Counted from the first letter of the stretch, positions 9,934-21,794 are shown. The stretch is DNA of 64,000 nucleotides from Lysobacter sp. MMG2 (GCF_016735495.2 NZ_JAERQY020000002.1:310001-374000), one strand, 5' to 3'. Notes: generated by a model from the letters alone, not told the origin. Program-made: numbers and translations.

Positions 9934-10914
9934 TTACGGGCGACGCGCCAGGGCGGCTTCGTCCTTGGCCTTCGGCATCAGGTCCTGCTTGGTGACCTTC
10001 AGGAAGCCGATGGTCAGCAGCGGGCAGGCGATGAAGATCGAGGACAGCGTGCCGATCACGATGCCGATCATCTGCGACTCGGCCATGCCCTGCAGCGAAC
10101 CGCCGCCGTACAGGTACAGCGCCAGCACGGTGAGGAAGGCCACGAACGAGGTGATGACCGTACGCGAGAGCGTCTGGTTGACCGACTTGTTGAGGATCTC
10201 CTCCGGCGTGCCGCGCATGGAGCGGAAGTTCTCGCGGACGCGGTCGAACACCACGATGGTGTCGTTGATCGAGTAACCCATCACCGACAGCACGCCGGCC
10301 AGCACGATCAGGTCGAACTCGTGCCCGGTCAGCGCGAACCAGCCAGCCACCACGAGCACGTCGTGCAGCGTCGCCAACACCGCGGCGATGGCGAACTTGC
10401 GTTCGAAGCGGAACGAGATGTAGATCAGGAAGCCGACGATCACGAAGATCAGCGCCCAGATGCCGTTGGTCGCCAGGTCCTTGCCGACCTGCGGACCGAC
10501 GAACTCGTTGCGCAGCACGCGGCCCGGGTTGTCGGGGAAGGCCAGCGCGCTCTGGATGTCGCTGGCGACCTGGTTGATCGCGGCACCGGCCTCGGCACCC
10601 TCGCCCGCCGGCGCTGCGTTCTCCTTGGGCTGCAGGCGGATCAGCAGGTCGTTGCCGCTGCCGAAGGTCTGCACCTGGGCGTTGTCGTAACCGGCCTGCT
10701 CCAGGCGCTGGCGCACGTCGTCCACGTCCACCGGCTTTTCGAAGCGCAGCTCCGCCACGGTGCCGCCGGTGAAGTCCAGGGCGAAGTTGAAGCCCTTGAA
10801 CACCATCGCGCCGATGGCGACGACGAGCATCAGCATGGCGATGCTCAGCGAGATCCAGCGCAGCCGGATGAAGTTGATGTTGCTGTCGTACGGGAAAATG
10901 TTGAACGGCTTCAT
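9934..10914 (-). CDS. secF: Protein translocase subunit SecF
   Basis: A membrane subunit of 326 residues that partners SecD in proton-motive-force-driven pulling of preproteins through SecYEG. It has one N-terminal membrane helix, a periplasmic domain with the signature LDFTGGT (near 40), and five C-terminal helices with SINDTIVVFDRVREN and SVNQTLSRTVITS, both typical of SecF. It starts 13 bases after secD, so they are co-transcribed, and a terminator follows. Confidence 0.97.
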   Translation of the reverse strand: MKPFNIFPYDSNINFIRLRWISLSIAMLMLVVAIGAMVFKGFNFALDFTGGTVAELRFEKPVDVDDVRQRLEQAGYDNAQVQTFGSGNDLLIRLQPKENAAPAGEGAEAGAAINQVASDIQSALAFPDNPGRVLRNEFVGPQVGKDLATNGIWALIFVIVGFLIYISFRFERKFAIAAVLATLHDVLVVAGWFALTGHEFDLIVLAGVLSVMGYSINDTIVVFDRVRENFRSMRGTPEEILNKSVNQTLSRTVITSFVAFLTVLALYLYGGGSLQGMAESQMIGIVIGTLSSIFIACPLLTIGFLKVTKQDLMPKAKDEAALARRP

Positions 10915-10927
10915 GGTGTCTTTCCCG

Positions 10928-12796
10928 TCAGATCCAGATGGTCTTGATCTTGCGGCGACCGCCGTAGATCAGCGTGGCGATGGCGCGCGACACGCTCACC
11001 GCGGTGTACATGGAGGTGACGATGCCCACGATCAGCGACACGGCGAAGCCCTTGATCGGGCCGGTGCCGAAGGCGAACAGCGCGACGCCGGCCAGGATGG
11101 CGGTGACGTTGGCGTCGGCGATGGTGCCCGACGCGCGCGTGTAGCCTTCTGCGATGGCGGTCTGCGGCGGCAGCCCGAGTCGCAACTCTTCGCGGATGCG
11201 TTCGTTGATCAGCACGTTCGCGTCCACCGACATGCCCACGGTGAGCGCGATGCCGGCCAGGCCGGGCAGCGTCATCGTGGCGCCGAAGATCGACATCACC
11301 GCCACCAGCATGAGCAGGTTCAGGCCCAGCGCCAGGCAGGTGATGAGGCCGAACACGCGGTAATAGAACAGGAAGAACACCATCGCGAAGGCCAGCGAGT
11401 ACAGCACCGCCGTCAGGCCGCGCTGGATGTTCTCGCGACCCAGGCTCGGGCCGACGATGCGCTCTTCGACGAAGTCCATCGGCGCGGCCAGCGAACCCGA
11501 GCGCAGCAGCAGCGCGAGGTCGGCCGCTTCCTTCGGGCTCTCCAGGCCGGTGGTCTGGAATTCCTTGCCGAACACGCCGTTGATGGTCGCCACCGAGATC
11601 ACTTCCTCGTTGACGCGGGTGCTGCGCACTTCCTTGCCGTCCACCGTGCGCACTTCCGGAATGCGCTCGATGTAGACCACCGCCATCGGCTTGCCGACGT
11701 GCTCGGTGGTGTAGTCGAACATGCGCTGGCCGCCGACGCCGTTGAGGCGGATCGACACGCCCGGCGTGCCGGTCTGCGGATCCATCATCGAGGTGGCCCC
11801 GACCAGCTGGTCGCCGGAAGCGATCACGCGCTTGTTGAGGATGATCGGGATGCGCTTGCCGTCCGGGCCCAGCTGCTTGCGGTAGTAGATGCGGCCTTCC
11901 GGCGGCACGTTGCCGGTGGCAACGGCGTCGATGGGGTTCACGTTCTCGACCACGCCGCGGTACTCCAGCGTCGCGGTCGCGCCGAGGATGCGCTTGGCCT
12001 GCGCGGTGTCCTGCACGCCCGGCAGCTGCACGACGATGCGGTCGCTGCCCTGGCGCTGGATGATCGGCTCGGACACGCCGAGCGCGTTGATGCGGTTGCG
12101 CAGCGTGCCGACGTTCTGTTCGATCGCCTCCACCGCCATGCGCTGCAGTTCGGCCTCGCTGATCTGCACGCTCAGGGTGTTGCCGTCGGCGTCGAGCACC
12201 AGGTTGGGCTGGCCGCGACCGATCGCCTGGCGGGCCTTCTCGACCTCGGCCGCGCTGGTGAGTGTGGCGACGATGGTGTTGTTGGCGCGACGCTCGACCG
12301 ATTCGTAGCGCACCTTGGCATCGCGCAGGACCACGCGCACGTCTTCGGCGGTGGCGTCCAGGCGCTTGTCGAGGGCGGCCTTCTGGTCGACCTGCATCAG
12401 GAAGTGCACGCCACCCTGGAGGTCCAGGCCCAGGTACATCGGCCGGGCGCCGATCTTTTCGAGCCAGGCCGGCACCGTGGAGGCCAGGTTGAGCGCCACC
12501 ACGTAATCGCTGCCCAGCGCGGCGCGCAGGGTGTCGTTGGCCTTGACCTGCTGGTCGGGATCGTTGAGGCGTACCAGCAGGTTGCCGTTGTCGATCTCGA
12601 CCGTCTTCGGCGTCACGCCGGCCTTGGCCAGCATGTCGGTGACGCGCGCGCGCAGGGCGTCGTCGACCTGGCTCCCGCGGTTTGCGGTGACCTGCACCGA
12701 CGGGTCCTGCGGAAAGACGTTGGGCAGCGCATACACCGCGCTCAACATCAGAACCACCAGGATGACGAAGTATTTCCAGCGCGCGTAAGTCAGCAT
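10928..12796 (-). CDS. secD: Protein translocase subunit SecD
   Basis: A 622-residue partner of SecF. It has an N-terminal membrane helix, the large periplasmic P1 region starting with LGLDLQGGVHFLMQV (near 120), and a six-helix C-terminal part with the SecD signature VGMSVDANVLINERIREE. The length is normal for the family. It sits in the conserved queA-tgt-yajC-secD-secF block, 60 bases after yajC. Confidence 0.97.
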   Translation of the reverse strand: MLTYARWKYFVILVVLMLSAVYALPNVFPQDPSVQVTANRGSQVDDALRARVTDMLAKAGVTPKTVEIDNGNLLVRLNDPDQQVKANDTLRAALGSDYVVALNLASTVPAWLEKIGARPMYLGLDLQGGVHFLMQVDQKAALDKRLDATAEDVRVVLRDAKVRYESVERRANNTIVATLTSAAEVEKARQAIGRGQPNLVLDADGNTLSVQISEAELQRMAVEAIEQNVGTLRNRINALGVSEPIIQRQGSDRIVVQLPGVQDTAQAKRILGATATLEYRGVVENVNPIDAVATGNVPPEGRIYYRKQLGPDGKRIPIILNKRVIASGDQLVGATSMMDPQTGTPGVSIRLNGVGGQRMFDYTTEHVGKPMAVVYIERIPEVRTVDGKEVRSTRVNEEVISVATINGVFGKEFQTTGLESPKEAADLALLLRSGSLAAPMDFVEERIVGPSLGRENIQRGLTAVLYSLAFAMVFFLFYYRVFGLITCLALGLNLLMLVAVMSIFGATMTLPGLAGIALTVGMSVDANVLINERIREELRLGLPPQTAIAEGYTRASGTIADANVTAILAGVALFAFGTGPIKGFAVSLIVGIVTSMYTAVSVSRAIATLIYGGRRKIKTIWI

Positions 12797-12855
12797 CTAA
12801 GAGCCCCTGCGGCGGCTTTCTGGCCGCCGTTGCGTCGATTTCTTCTGGCGGCCGA

Positions 12856-13197
12856 TCAGGCCGACTTCAAGGTGCCCTTGGGCAGAACGTTGGCGATGGC
12901 GCCCTTCTGCACGCGGATGCGGACGTTGTCCGCGATCTCGACCGTGATGAAGTTCTCACCGATGTCGTTGACCGTGCCGGCGATGCCGCCGTTGGTGATC
13001 ACTTCATCGCCCTTGGAGAGCTTCTCGAGCATCGCGCGATGCTCCTTCTGGCGCTTCATCTGCGGGCGGATCATGAGGAAGTACATGACGCCGATCAGCA
13101 GGATCGGGAACAGCAGCGACATGCCGAGGCCACCGGCACCGCCCTGCGGGGCAGTCTGGGCGTAGGCGGGCGAGATGATGAGGTCGAGCAGATTCAT
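12856..13197 (-). CDS. yajC: Preprotein translocase accessory subunit YajC
   Basis: A 113-residue single-pass membrane protein. The helix (about 25-45) is followed by MIRPQMKRQKEHRAM and a small domain with the family pattern GDEVITNGGIAGTV. YajC associates with SecDF. It lies in its usual place between tgt and secD, with a start at 13197. Confidence 0.96.
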   Translation of the reverse strand: MNLLDLIISPAYAQTAPQGGAGGLGMSLLFPILLIGVMYFLMIRPQMKRQKEHRAMLEKLSKGDEVITNGGIAGTVNDIGENFITVEIADNVRIRVQKGAIANVLPKGTLKSA

Positions 13198-13287
13198 GAC
13201 GTTCGTCCTGGAATCGAAAAATAGCGGGGGATTATGCCACGGGCCCGTCCCGCCCAGGCTTGGCGGGGGACCCGGGCGCCGGCGGGG

Positions 13288-15743
<2,456 letters not shown>

Positions 15744-15788
15744 ATTGGAGGGGTGGTGGCACCTCGCCCTCCAGGCTCACGCTCAGAA

Positions 15789-16220
15789 TCACCGCTCGAA
15801 CTTCGCCGAAAGAATGATCGCCGAGGTCGTCCGCTCGACCCCGTCGATCGCGCCGATCCGGTCGGTCAGCTCGTCCATCGCCTCCACCGACGGCGCCACG
15901 CCCAGGGCGACCAGGTCGAACGGCCCGCTCACCGAATGCAGCGAGCGCACCTCGGGCATCGCGTGTAGGGACGCGGCGACGGACGGCGCCTGCTTGGGCA
16001 GCACGGTGATCATGATGTGGGCGCGGATGTGGCCGCGTTCGGCGGCGTCGTGCACGCGGACGGTGTAACCCTGGATGACGCCCTCCCGCTCCAGCCGCTC
16101 GATCCGGCTGTGCACCGTGGTGCGGGAGAGCTTCAACCGGCGCGCGATATCGGCCGTGGAGGCGCGTGCGTTTTCGCGCAGGACCGAGAGGACCTGCTGG
16201 TCGGCATCGGTGATCTTCAC
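15789..16220 (-). CDS. Lrp/AsnC family transcriptional regulator
   Basis: A 143-residue regulator. The N-terminal winged helix (ADIARRLKLSRTTVHSRIERL, about 22-42 with the recognition helix at its end) is followed by the RAM ligand-binding domain (about 70-140) with SVSGPFDLVALGV. It is divergent from a class III aminotransferase gene, and an inverted repeat lies in the shared promoter region. It most likely controls that gene in response to an amino acid; which one is not evident. Confidence 0.93.
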   Translation of the reverse strand: MKITDADQQVLSVLRENARASTADIARRLKLSRTTVHSRIERLEREGVIQGYTVRVHDAAERGHIRAHIMITVLPKQAPSVAASLHAMPEVRSLHSVSGPFDLVALGVAPSVEAMDELTDRIGAIDGVERTTSAIILSAKFER

Positions 16221-16248
16221 GATTCGGCCCCTCCCGTCGTCGAAACGA

Positions 16249-16268
16249 CGAAATTATCCCTTATTTCG
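16249..16268. promoter_or_regulatory. Inverted repeat, candidate Lrp-type operator
   Basis: CGAAAT, eight bases, ATTTCG lies in an AT-rich patch between the divergent Lrp gene (start 16220) and the aminotransferase (start 16347). Size and composition fit Lrp/AsnC-family operators. The functional role is inferred from position. Confidence 0.5.
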
Positions 16269-16346
16269 TACAAATAGATACTGTCGATCGACGATTTAAT
16301 CCAGATAATGGACAACTTGCCGCCTGATTCGCCCCTGGAGGACCCC

Positions 16347-17843
16347 ATGGCCGTCATCGACCGTCTCGCTCCCCTGCGCGCCCACGCGGGCCGCCGCCGT
16401 ACCCACGGCCTGGACGACGCCACCATCGCCCGCTTCGCCGCCACGCATGCCGAACTGATCGAGGCCATCGAGGCCGCCGAGCAGGAATACCAGCGCGTGA
16501 AGGACGAATTCGCCGACCTGCTCGACCTGGACGAGGACGCCCAGGTGCAGTCCGTGCAAGGCGGCTACGTCAACTTCTATCCGGACGATGCGGTGAACCC
16601 GTACATCGCCCTCGCCGCGCGCGGCCCGTGGGTGGTCACGCTGAAGGGCGCGGTCCTGCACGACTCCGGCGGGTACGGCATGCTCGGTTTCGGCCATGCG
16701 CCGAAGAACGTCATCGCCGCGATGGCCAAGCCGCAGGCGATGGCCAACATCATGACGCCCTCGCTGTCGCAGCTGCGCTTCGATCGCGCCCTGCGCGCCG
16801 CCATCGGTGCGCAGGGCGGCGGCTGTCCGTACGAGAAGTTCTTCTGCCTGAATTCCGGTTCGGAGTCCGTGTCGCTCGCCGCGCGCATTGCCGACGCCAA
16901 CACCAAGCTGATGACCGATGCCGGCGGCCGCCATGCGGGCCGCACGATCAAGCGCGTCGTCGTGAAGGGCAGCTTCCACGGCCGCACCGAGCGCCCGGCA
17001 CTGTATTCGGATTCCTCGCGCAAGACCTACCTGCAGCACCTGGCCAGCTTCCGCGGCGAGGATTCGCTGATCACGGTGGAGCCTTACGACGTCGACGCAC
17101 TCAAGAAGGTGTTCGACGACGCCGACGCCAACGGCTGGTTCATCGAAGCGATGTTCCTGGAGCCGGTGATGGGCGAAGGCGACCCGGGCCGCAGCGTGCC
17201 GCCGGCGTTCTACGCCGCCGCGCGTGCGCTCACCCGCGGGCACGGCGCGCTGCTGCTGGTGGATTCGATCCAGGCCGGCCTGCGCGCGCACGGCGTGCTG
17301 TCGATCATCGACTACCCCGGCTTCGAACAGCTCGATCCGCCGGACATGGAGACCTACTCCAAGGCGCTCAACGCCGGCCAGTACCCGCTGTCGGTGCTCG
17401 CCGTGGGCCGCCAGGCCGCGCAGCTCTACAAGAAGGGCCTGTACGGCAACACGATGACCACCAACCCGCGCGCGCTCGATGTCGCCTGCGCGGTGCTGGC
17501 GCAGGTCACGCCGCAACTGCGCGAGAACATCCGCGTGCGCGGCGCCGAAGCCTTGCAGAAGTTCGAGAAGCTCAAGGCCGAGCTCGGCGGCCTGATCACC
17601 AAGGTGCAGGGCACGGGCCTGCTGTTCTCGTGCGAGCTGTCGCCGCAGTTCAAGTGCTACGGCGCCGGTTCCACCGAAGAGTGGCTGCGCGAGCAGGGCA
17701 TCGGCGTGATCCACGGCGGCGTGAACTCGCTGCGCTTCACTCCCACCTTCACCATCACCAGCGACGAGATCGACCTGCTGGTGTCCATGGTCGCGCGCGC
17801 ATTGCGGGAAGGCCCGCGCGCGCAGCAGGCCGCGGCGGCCTGA
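16347..17843 (+). CDS. Class III PLP-dependent aminotransferase
   Basis: A PLP enzyme of about 498 residues of the ornithine/lysine-type aminotransferase fold. The phosphate-binding segment FFCLNSGSESV, the GSFHGRT motif and a lysine in YSKALNAGQYPLS (the expected PLP Schiff base) are visible. The usual D of the LLLVDSIQAG segment is present. An N-terminal extension of about 60 residues with a charged helix is longer than in ArgD-like enzymes. The ATG at 16347 follows CTGGAGGA; the in-frame ATG at 16308 lies in the promoter region. Its divergent Lrp regulator suggests amino-acid catabolism. The substrate is not predictable. Confidence 0.88.
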   Translation: MAVIDRLAPLRAHAGRRRTHGLDDATIARFAATHAELIEAIEAAEQEYQRVKDEFADLLDLDEDAQVQSVQGGYVNFYPDDAVNPYIALAARGPWVVTLKGAVLHDSGGYGMLGFGHAPKNVIAAMAKPQAMANIMTPSLSQLRFDRALRAAIGAQGGGCPYEKFFCLNSGSESVSLAARIADANTKLMTDAGGRHAGRTIKRVVVKGSFHGRTERPALYSDSSRKTYLQHLASFRGEDSLITVEPYDVDALKKVFDDADANGWFIEAMFLEPVMGEGDPGRSVPPAFYAAARALTRGHGALLLVDSIQAGLRAHGVLSIIDYPGFEQLDPPDMETYSKALNAGQYPLSVLAVGRQAAQLYKKGLYGNTMTTNPRALDVACAVLAQVTPQLRENIRVRGAEALQKFEKLKAELGGLITKVQGTGLLFSCELSPQFKCYGAGSTEEWLREQGIGVIHGGVNSLRFTPTFTITSDEIDLLVSMVARALREGPRAQQAAAA

Positions 17844-17862
17844 TCCTCCCCCGACGCCGCCG

Positions 17863-17909
17863 CGAAGGCGGCGGGCGCCCCCACGCCCGCCGCCTTCGCC
17901 TGCTTTTTC
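17863..17909 (+). terminator. Terminator after the aminotransferase gene
   Basis: A 15-bp arm beginning CGAAGGCGGCGGGCG pairs perfectly with its complement across a six-base loop, and a TTTTT run follows. It is 20 bases after the aminotransferase stop. Confidence 0.8.
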
Positions 17910-18111
17910 AGTCTTCGGCCGTCCCGGCCGCCACACCGCTCGCCTTGACCCGTTGCGGCGCTGCCTGCTTCGGTACGCATGCCGCGTTGCCGGTGCCGGA
18001 CTGCACATAGCGTTCGTACCTGCTCGACTGCGCGGCGAACGCCGTGCTCACTGCGGCCGCGAAGGCCATGCCTGCAACGGCACAACGCGTGTCGGGCCGC
18101 ACGCCGCTCAC
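17908..18111 (-). CDS. Small putative secreted protein downstream of phytase-like gene
   Basis: A 67-codon frame starts with GTG overlapping the phytase-like stop (GTGA). The predicted product begins with a basic stretch, then a hydrophobic segment GMAFAAAVSTAFAAQ that looks like a signal peptide, and a short mature part with one Cys. No family is recognised. The 4-base overlap and signal-like N-terminus are the only support, so it may be spurious. Confidence 0.4.
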   Translation of the reverse strand: MSGVRPDTRCAVAGMAFAAAVSTAFAAQSSRYERYVQSGTGNAACVPKQAAPQRVKASGVAAGTAED

Positions 18112-19229
18112 TTCGTCCTGCACGCCGGCAACGACAGCGCCTTGGCGATGTCGCGCCAATCGAACGCCGCCACCGCCTGGTCGTCGTCCACCGCGTAGAA
18201 CACGCCCTGCGGGAAACGCGCGTCGCCCGACTGATCCAGCCACACGCCGTCGGTGTTCGCCGTCTTCTTGCCGGCGAAGGCGCCCAGGTGCGCCAGCGTC
18301 ACGCGGTCGAACACATGGAACAGGCTGCGGTCCTTGAACTGGTCCGTCGCGATCCAGAACCCCGTGCCGCCCGCGCAGCGCATCAGCGCCATGCCTTCGG
18401 CCTGCGCCTTGAACAGCTCCGCGCCGATGTCGCGGCCGCGGTAGCTGCCGTCCAACCCGTACTCGCGCAGGCGCGTGCCGGTGGCGACGTCTTCCTCGGC
18501 CAGCAGCAGGCGGTCGTGCTCGACGTCGCCGAAAACCGACTCGGCGATGCGGATCGCGCCGGCCTGCGTCGTGTCGCCGAAGGTTCCCATCAGGCGTGCA
18601 TCCCAGCCCCCCGGCACGCGGCGCAGCTGATAGCGCTTGTAGCGCCGGTCGAGTTCGGCCAGCGGCGGCGGGAGGTCTTCGTTCTGCGGCGACATGTAGT
18701 TGTCGCTGACGATGACTTCCAGGCTGTCCTTCTGCGCACGTACCCACAGGCCGTAAGGCTGCTTCAGATCTTCAGCACCGAAAACGAGCAGCGGCTTGAA
18801 ATCGGGCAGATGAAACATCTGCACGCGCTGGTTGTCGCGTTCGACGACGAGCACGTAGTCGTCGATCACCGCGATGCCGTTGGGACGCTGCATCTGCCCC
18901 AGCGCCGCGCCCGGGCCACCGACCGTGCGCAGCGTCACGCCGGTATCGACGTCGTACACGACAAGCCGATCGCTCGCCTTGCCCGTGGCGATCAGCCAGC
19001 GCTTGCCGTCGGGCGCGCGCCAGCTCGCGGGCGAGTCGATGTTGTCCAGCGGCGTGGCCGCCGTGAGGAACGCTTCGGCGATCACCTTGTGCGCGATGCC
19101 GGCCTGGCTCAACAGCGGGTCGACTTCCATGGCTTCGTCGGGTTCGCGGTCGTGCTGCGCGACGGGCGCTGTGGTGGCGCAGGCGGCAAGGCAGGACGCG
19201 AAGACAAGCATGGCTACTCGAAGCGACAT
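18108..19229 (-). CDS. Phytase-like beta-propeller lipoprotein
   Basis: An exported lipoprotein of about 373 residues. The signal peptide ends LVFASCLAAC, so the mature protein is lipid-anchored. The body has repeated propeller-like blades (VYDVDTG, RPNGIAV, VVERDNQRVQMF, QPYGLWV, GDVEHDRLLLAEED) and resembles proteins of xanthomonads annotated as phytase (beta-propeller phytase fold). Phytate hydrolysis would release phosphate; catalytic calcium-site residues could not be checked. The ATG at 19229 follows AGGGGAATCC. It is divergent from a TonB-dependent receptor, a pairing that suggests uptake of the substrate or product. Confidence 0.75.
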   Translation of the reverse strand: MSLRVAMLVFASCLAACATTAPVAQHDREPDEAMEVDPLLSQAGIAHKVIAEAFLTAATPLDNIDSPASWRAPDGKRWLIATGKASDRLVVYDVDTGVTLRTVGGPGAALGQMQRPNGIAVIDDYVLVVERDNQRVQMFHLPDFKPLLVFGAEDLKQPYGLWVRAQKDSLEVIVSDNYMSPQNEDLPPPLAELDRRYKRYQLRRVPGGWDARLMGTFGDTTQAGAIRIAESVFGDVEHDRLLLAEEDVATGTRLREYGLDGSYRGRDIGAELFKAQAEGMALMRCAGGTGFWIATDQFKDRSLFHVFDRVTLAHLGAFAGKKTANTDGVWLDQSGDARFPQGVFYAVDDDQAVAAFDWRDIAKALSLPACRTK

Positions 19230-19279
19230 GGATTCCCCTGGAGACGCGTAAGCAAAGCGCGGATTTGTACGCACCGAAT

Positions 19280-19297
19280 GTGACGTTGCCGTGTCAC
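19280..19297. promoter_or_regulatory. GTGAC-N8-GTCAC inverted repeat between phytase-like and TonB receptor genes
   Basis: In the 195-base divergent gap the sequence GTGAC, eight bases, GTCAC forms an inverted repeat. A TGTCA followed 22 bases later by CGTCA overlaps it and recalls the 11-base phasing of Pho boxes, but the match is weak. Co-regulation of both genes is an inference. Confidence 0.35.
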
Positions 19298-19424
19298 CAC
19301 GGTCGTGTGCGATCGTCATATTTCCGCCATGCGGGGTGCGTACAACACGCGGCTTCGGAGCTCGCGGCTTCGGGGCATGTCGCTTCCGAACGCGCCGCTC
19401 GTCCTGCATGGGGATGCAACCTCG

Positions 19425-21755
19425 ATGAAACGTAACGTGCTCGCCGCGACGATGTCGCGCGCATTGTGGTGCGCGCTCGTCGCGCCGGTCGGATTTTCCG
19501 CGTTCGCGGCCGAAGCGCCCGCCGATGCCTCGCCGGATCCGAAGCAACTCGACTCGGTGGTCGTGCAGGCCGACATCGCGTACCGCAACCGCACCGACGC
19601 GGTCGCGCCGGTGCTGTCGTACGACCTGGAATATTTCCAGCGCTTCGAACCGCTGACGGTGGGCGACATGCTCAAGCGCGTGCCGAGCGTCGCGTTCGTC
19701 TCCGACGTGCTCGACTACGACGGCGCGCAACTGCGCGGCCTGGATCCGGGCTACACGCAGATCCTCATCAACGGCAAGAAGGTGCCCGGCGCCGGCAACG
19801 ACCGCTCGTTCTTCGTCGACCGCATTCCGGCCGAACTGGTCGAGCGCATCGAGATCGTGCGCAGCACCAGCGCCAATCGCTCCGGCGATGCCGTGGCCGG
19901 CGCGCTCAACATCGTGCTGCGCGATGCGTACGAGTTCGACGGAAAGTACGTGCGCCTGGGCGCGCTGCGCTTCGACGACGGTGAAGTGAAGCCGACCTAC
20001 GGCGCGGTGGCCAGCGGCGCGGTCGGCGAAGGCCGTCTGCTCGGCGGTTTCAACGTGCAGGGGCGCTACAACCCGAAGCAGAAGCGCAGCGACCGTTTCG
20101 AGGAACCGGGCGGCGACTTCGTCGACCGCGAGGACCAGGCCGACACGCGCGACGGCGACGACTATTCGGCCAACCTGTCGTACACGCGCGACGTTGGCAC
20201 CGGCCGCCTGTCGGTCGACGGCTTCTACGTGCGCACCGACCGCACCGAGACCGAGCATTCGCTGGAATACAACGACCCCACCAGCACCAGCCGCAACAAC
20301 CTGCTCTCCGTCAACGACCAGGTCGAGAAGATCAAGCAGGACAACTGGTCGCTGGGCGTGGAGTACGCGTTCGACATGGCCGGCGGACGCACGGAGTTCG
20401 ACCTGGACTACGCACGCTTCGATGACGACACGCGATCGACCGAAGAGCAGGACAGCTTCGACGACGAGGAAACGCCGCCGGAGTTCGACGAACGCGAAGG
20501 CACGTGCACGCTGACCGACACGCGCGACAGCGAAGGCACGTTCAAGCTGGCGCACAGGCGCGGCGTGGGCGGGGCGATGTTCGAGTTCGGCGTGGACTTC
20601 ATGGACAAGCGCCGCGAGACGACGCTGCAGGTCAGTGAAGTCTCGACCGACGAGGAAGGCGACGCGCTGCCGCCGTACGAGGAGTTCGACCGCAACGACA
20701 GCCGCATCGACGAGACGCGCGTCGATCCGTACCTGATGTTCTCCGGCACCGCCGGCGCGTTGGCCTGGGAAGCCGGCCTGCGCTACGAGAGCACCGACGT
20801 CGACGTCGCCTTCGACGACGACAGCGCGTCCAACGACTACAGCACCCTGCTGCCGTCGGCGCACCTGAAGTGGGACTTCACCAGCGCCGACCGCCTGCTG
20901 CTCTCGCTGGGCCGCACGGTGCGCCGTCCGAACTTCGACCAGATCCTGCCGCTGACGCTGGAGGAAGAGTTCGGCGACAACGACTTCACCGGCAACCCGA
21001 CGCTCGATCCCGAACGCGCCTGGGGCGTGGATTTCGGTTACGAGCGGCGCCTGGGCGCGCGCGGCGTGTTCGGCGTCAACGTGTTCTATCGCGACGTGAA
21101 GGACCTGATCGAGATCGTCAACACGGGCGAGCCCAGCGCGACCGCGCAGGATGATTTCGAGGACGAGGTCGAGGAGTTCCTCGACGAGAATCCGGGCGCC
21201 ACGCCGACCACGCCGGGCTATCCGCAATTCGATCCGGACAGCTTCGTCTACACCGCGCGCAACGTCGGCGACGGCAGCGTGTACGGCATCGAGTTCGACC
21301 TGTCCACGCCGCTGACCGCACTGGGCCTGCCGGACACGGGCTTGTTCGTGAACTACTCGTGGCTGGACAGCAATGTCGACGACGCCTTCGGCGAACGCCG
21401 CTTCAACAACCAGGCCAAGTACGTCTACAACGTCGGCTTCATTCAGGACCTGCGCGATTGGGGCATGTCCTTCGGCGCCAGCTACCGCCGCCAGGGCGAT
21501 GCGTATTCGCGCATGCTCGCCGAGGAAGTCTCGACGCACTACGACGGCGACCTGGAAGTGTTCGTCGAGAAGCGCTTCGGCGATCGCATGTCGCTGCGCG
21601 TGACCGGCTCCAACCTGCTGGACGCGCACAAGGACGAGACCTTCCACAAGTTCGACAACGCCGCCGACCAGCTCGACCGCGACTACGACGAGTTCGAACT
21701 GGAGACCGAGAACTCCGGCCCGGTGTACCAGCTGATCATGCGTTACTCGTTCTGA
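19425..21755 (+). CDS. TonB-dependent outer-membrane receptor
   Basis: A receptor of about 776 residues. The signal peptide ends near SAFAAE, a TonB-box-like LDSVVVQA follows, then the plug domain (about 45-160) with VGDMLKRVPSVAFVSDV, QLRGLDPGYTQILINGK and RSTSANRSGDAVAGALNIVL, and a 22-strand-type barrel ending in an aromatic residue (RYSF). The barrel is unusually acidic. It is divergent from the phytase-like lipoprotein, so a phytate-derived or other organophosphate ligand is plausible but unproven. The ATG at 19425 places the signal peptide correctly; upstream in-frame codons lie in the promoter. Confidence 0.92.
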   Translation: MKRNVLAATMSRALWCALVAPVGFSAFAAEAPADASPDPKQLDSVVVQADIAYRNRTDAVAPVLSYDLEYFQRFEPLTVGDMLKRVPSVAFVSDVLDYDGAQLRGLDPGYTQILINGKKVPGAGNDRSFFVDRIPAELVERIEIVRSTSANRSGDAVAGALNIVLRDAYEFDGKYVRLGALRFDDGEVKPTYGAVASGAVGEGRLLGGFNVQGRYNPKQKRSDRFEEPGGDFVDREDQADTRDGDDYSANLSYTRDVGTGRLSVDGFYVRTDRTETEHSLEYNDPTSTSRNNLLSVNDQVEKIKQDNWSLGVEYAFDMAGGRTEFDLDYARFDDDTRSTEEQDSFDDEETPPEFDEREGTCTLTDTRDSEGTFKLAHRRGVGGAMFEFGVDFMDKRRETTLQVSEVSTDEEGDALPPYEEFDRNDSRIDETRVDPYLMFSGTAGALAWEAGLRYESTDVDVAFDDDSASNDYSTLLPSAHLKWDFTSADRLLLSLGRTVRRPNFDQILPLTLEEEFGDNDFTGNPTLDPERAWGVDFGYERRLGARGVFGVNVFYRDVKDLIEIVNTGEPSATAQDDFEDEVEEFLDENPGATPTTPGYPQFDPDSFVYTARNVGDGSVYGIEFDLSTPLTALGLPDTGLFVNYSWLDSNVDDAFGERRFNNQAKYVYNVGFIQDLRDWGMSFGASYRRQGDAYSRMLAEEVSTHYDGDLEVFVEKRFGDRMSLRVTGSNLLDAHKDETFHKFDNAADQLDRDYDEFELETENSGPVYQLIMRYSF

Positions 21756-21763
21756 TCGCCCAC

Positions 21764-21794
21764 GCCGGACACCCGCACGATGCGGGCGTCCGGC
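21764..21794. terminator. Hairpin between convergent genes
   Basis: GCCGGACaCCCGC and GCGGGcGTCCGGC pair across a short loop in the 39-base gap between the convergent TonB receptor and methyltransferase genes. It has no clear T run. It may end transcription from both sides. Confidence 0.5.

Noticed and set aside
6955..10947. 1330-residue plus-strand open frame across the chemoreceptor and secF
   Set aside because: It runs antisense to two well-recognised genes and through a terminator; composition is that of a shadow frame.
10760..13165. 801-residue plus-strand frame opposite secD/yajC
   Set aside because: Antisense shadow of conserved Sec genes with no recognisable domains.
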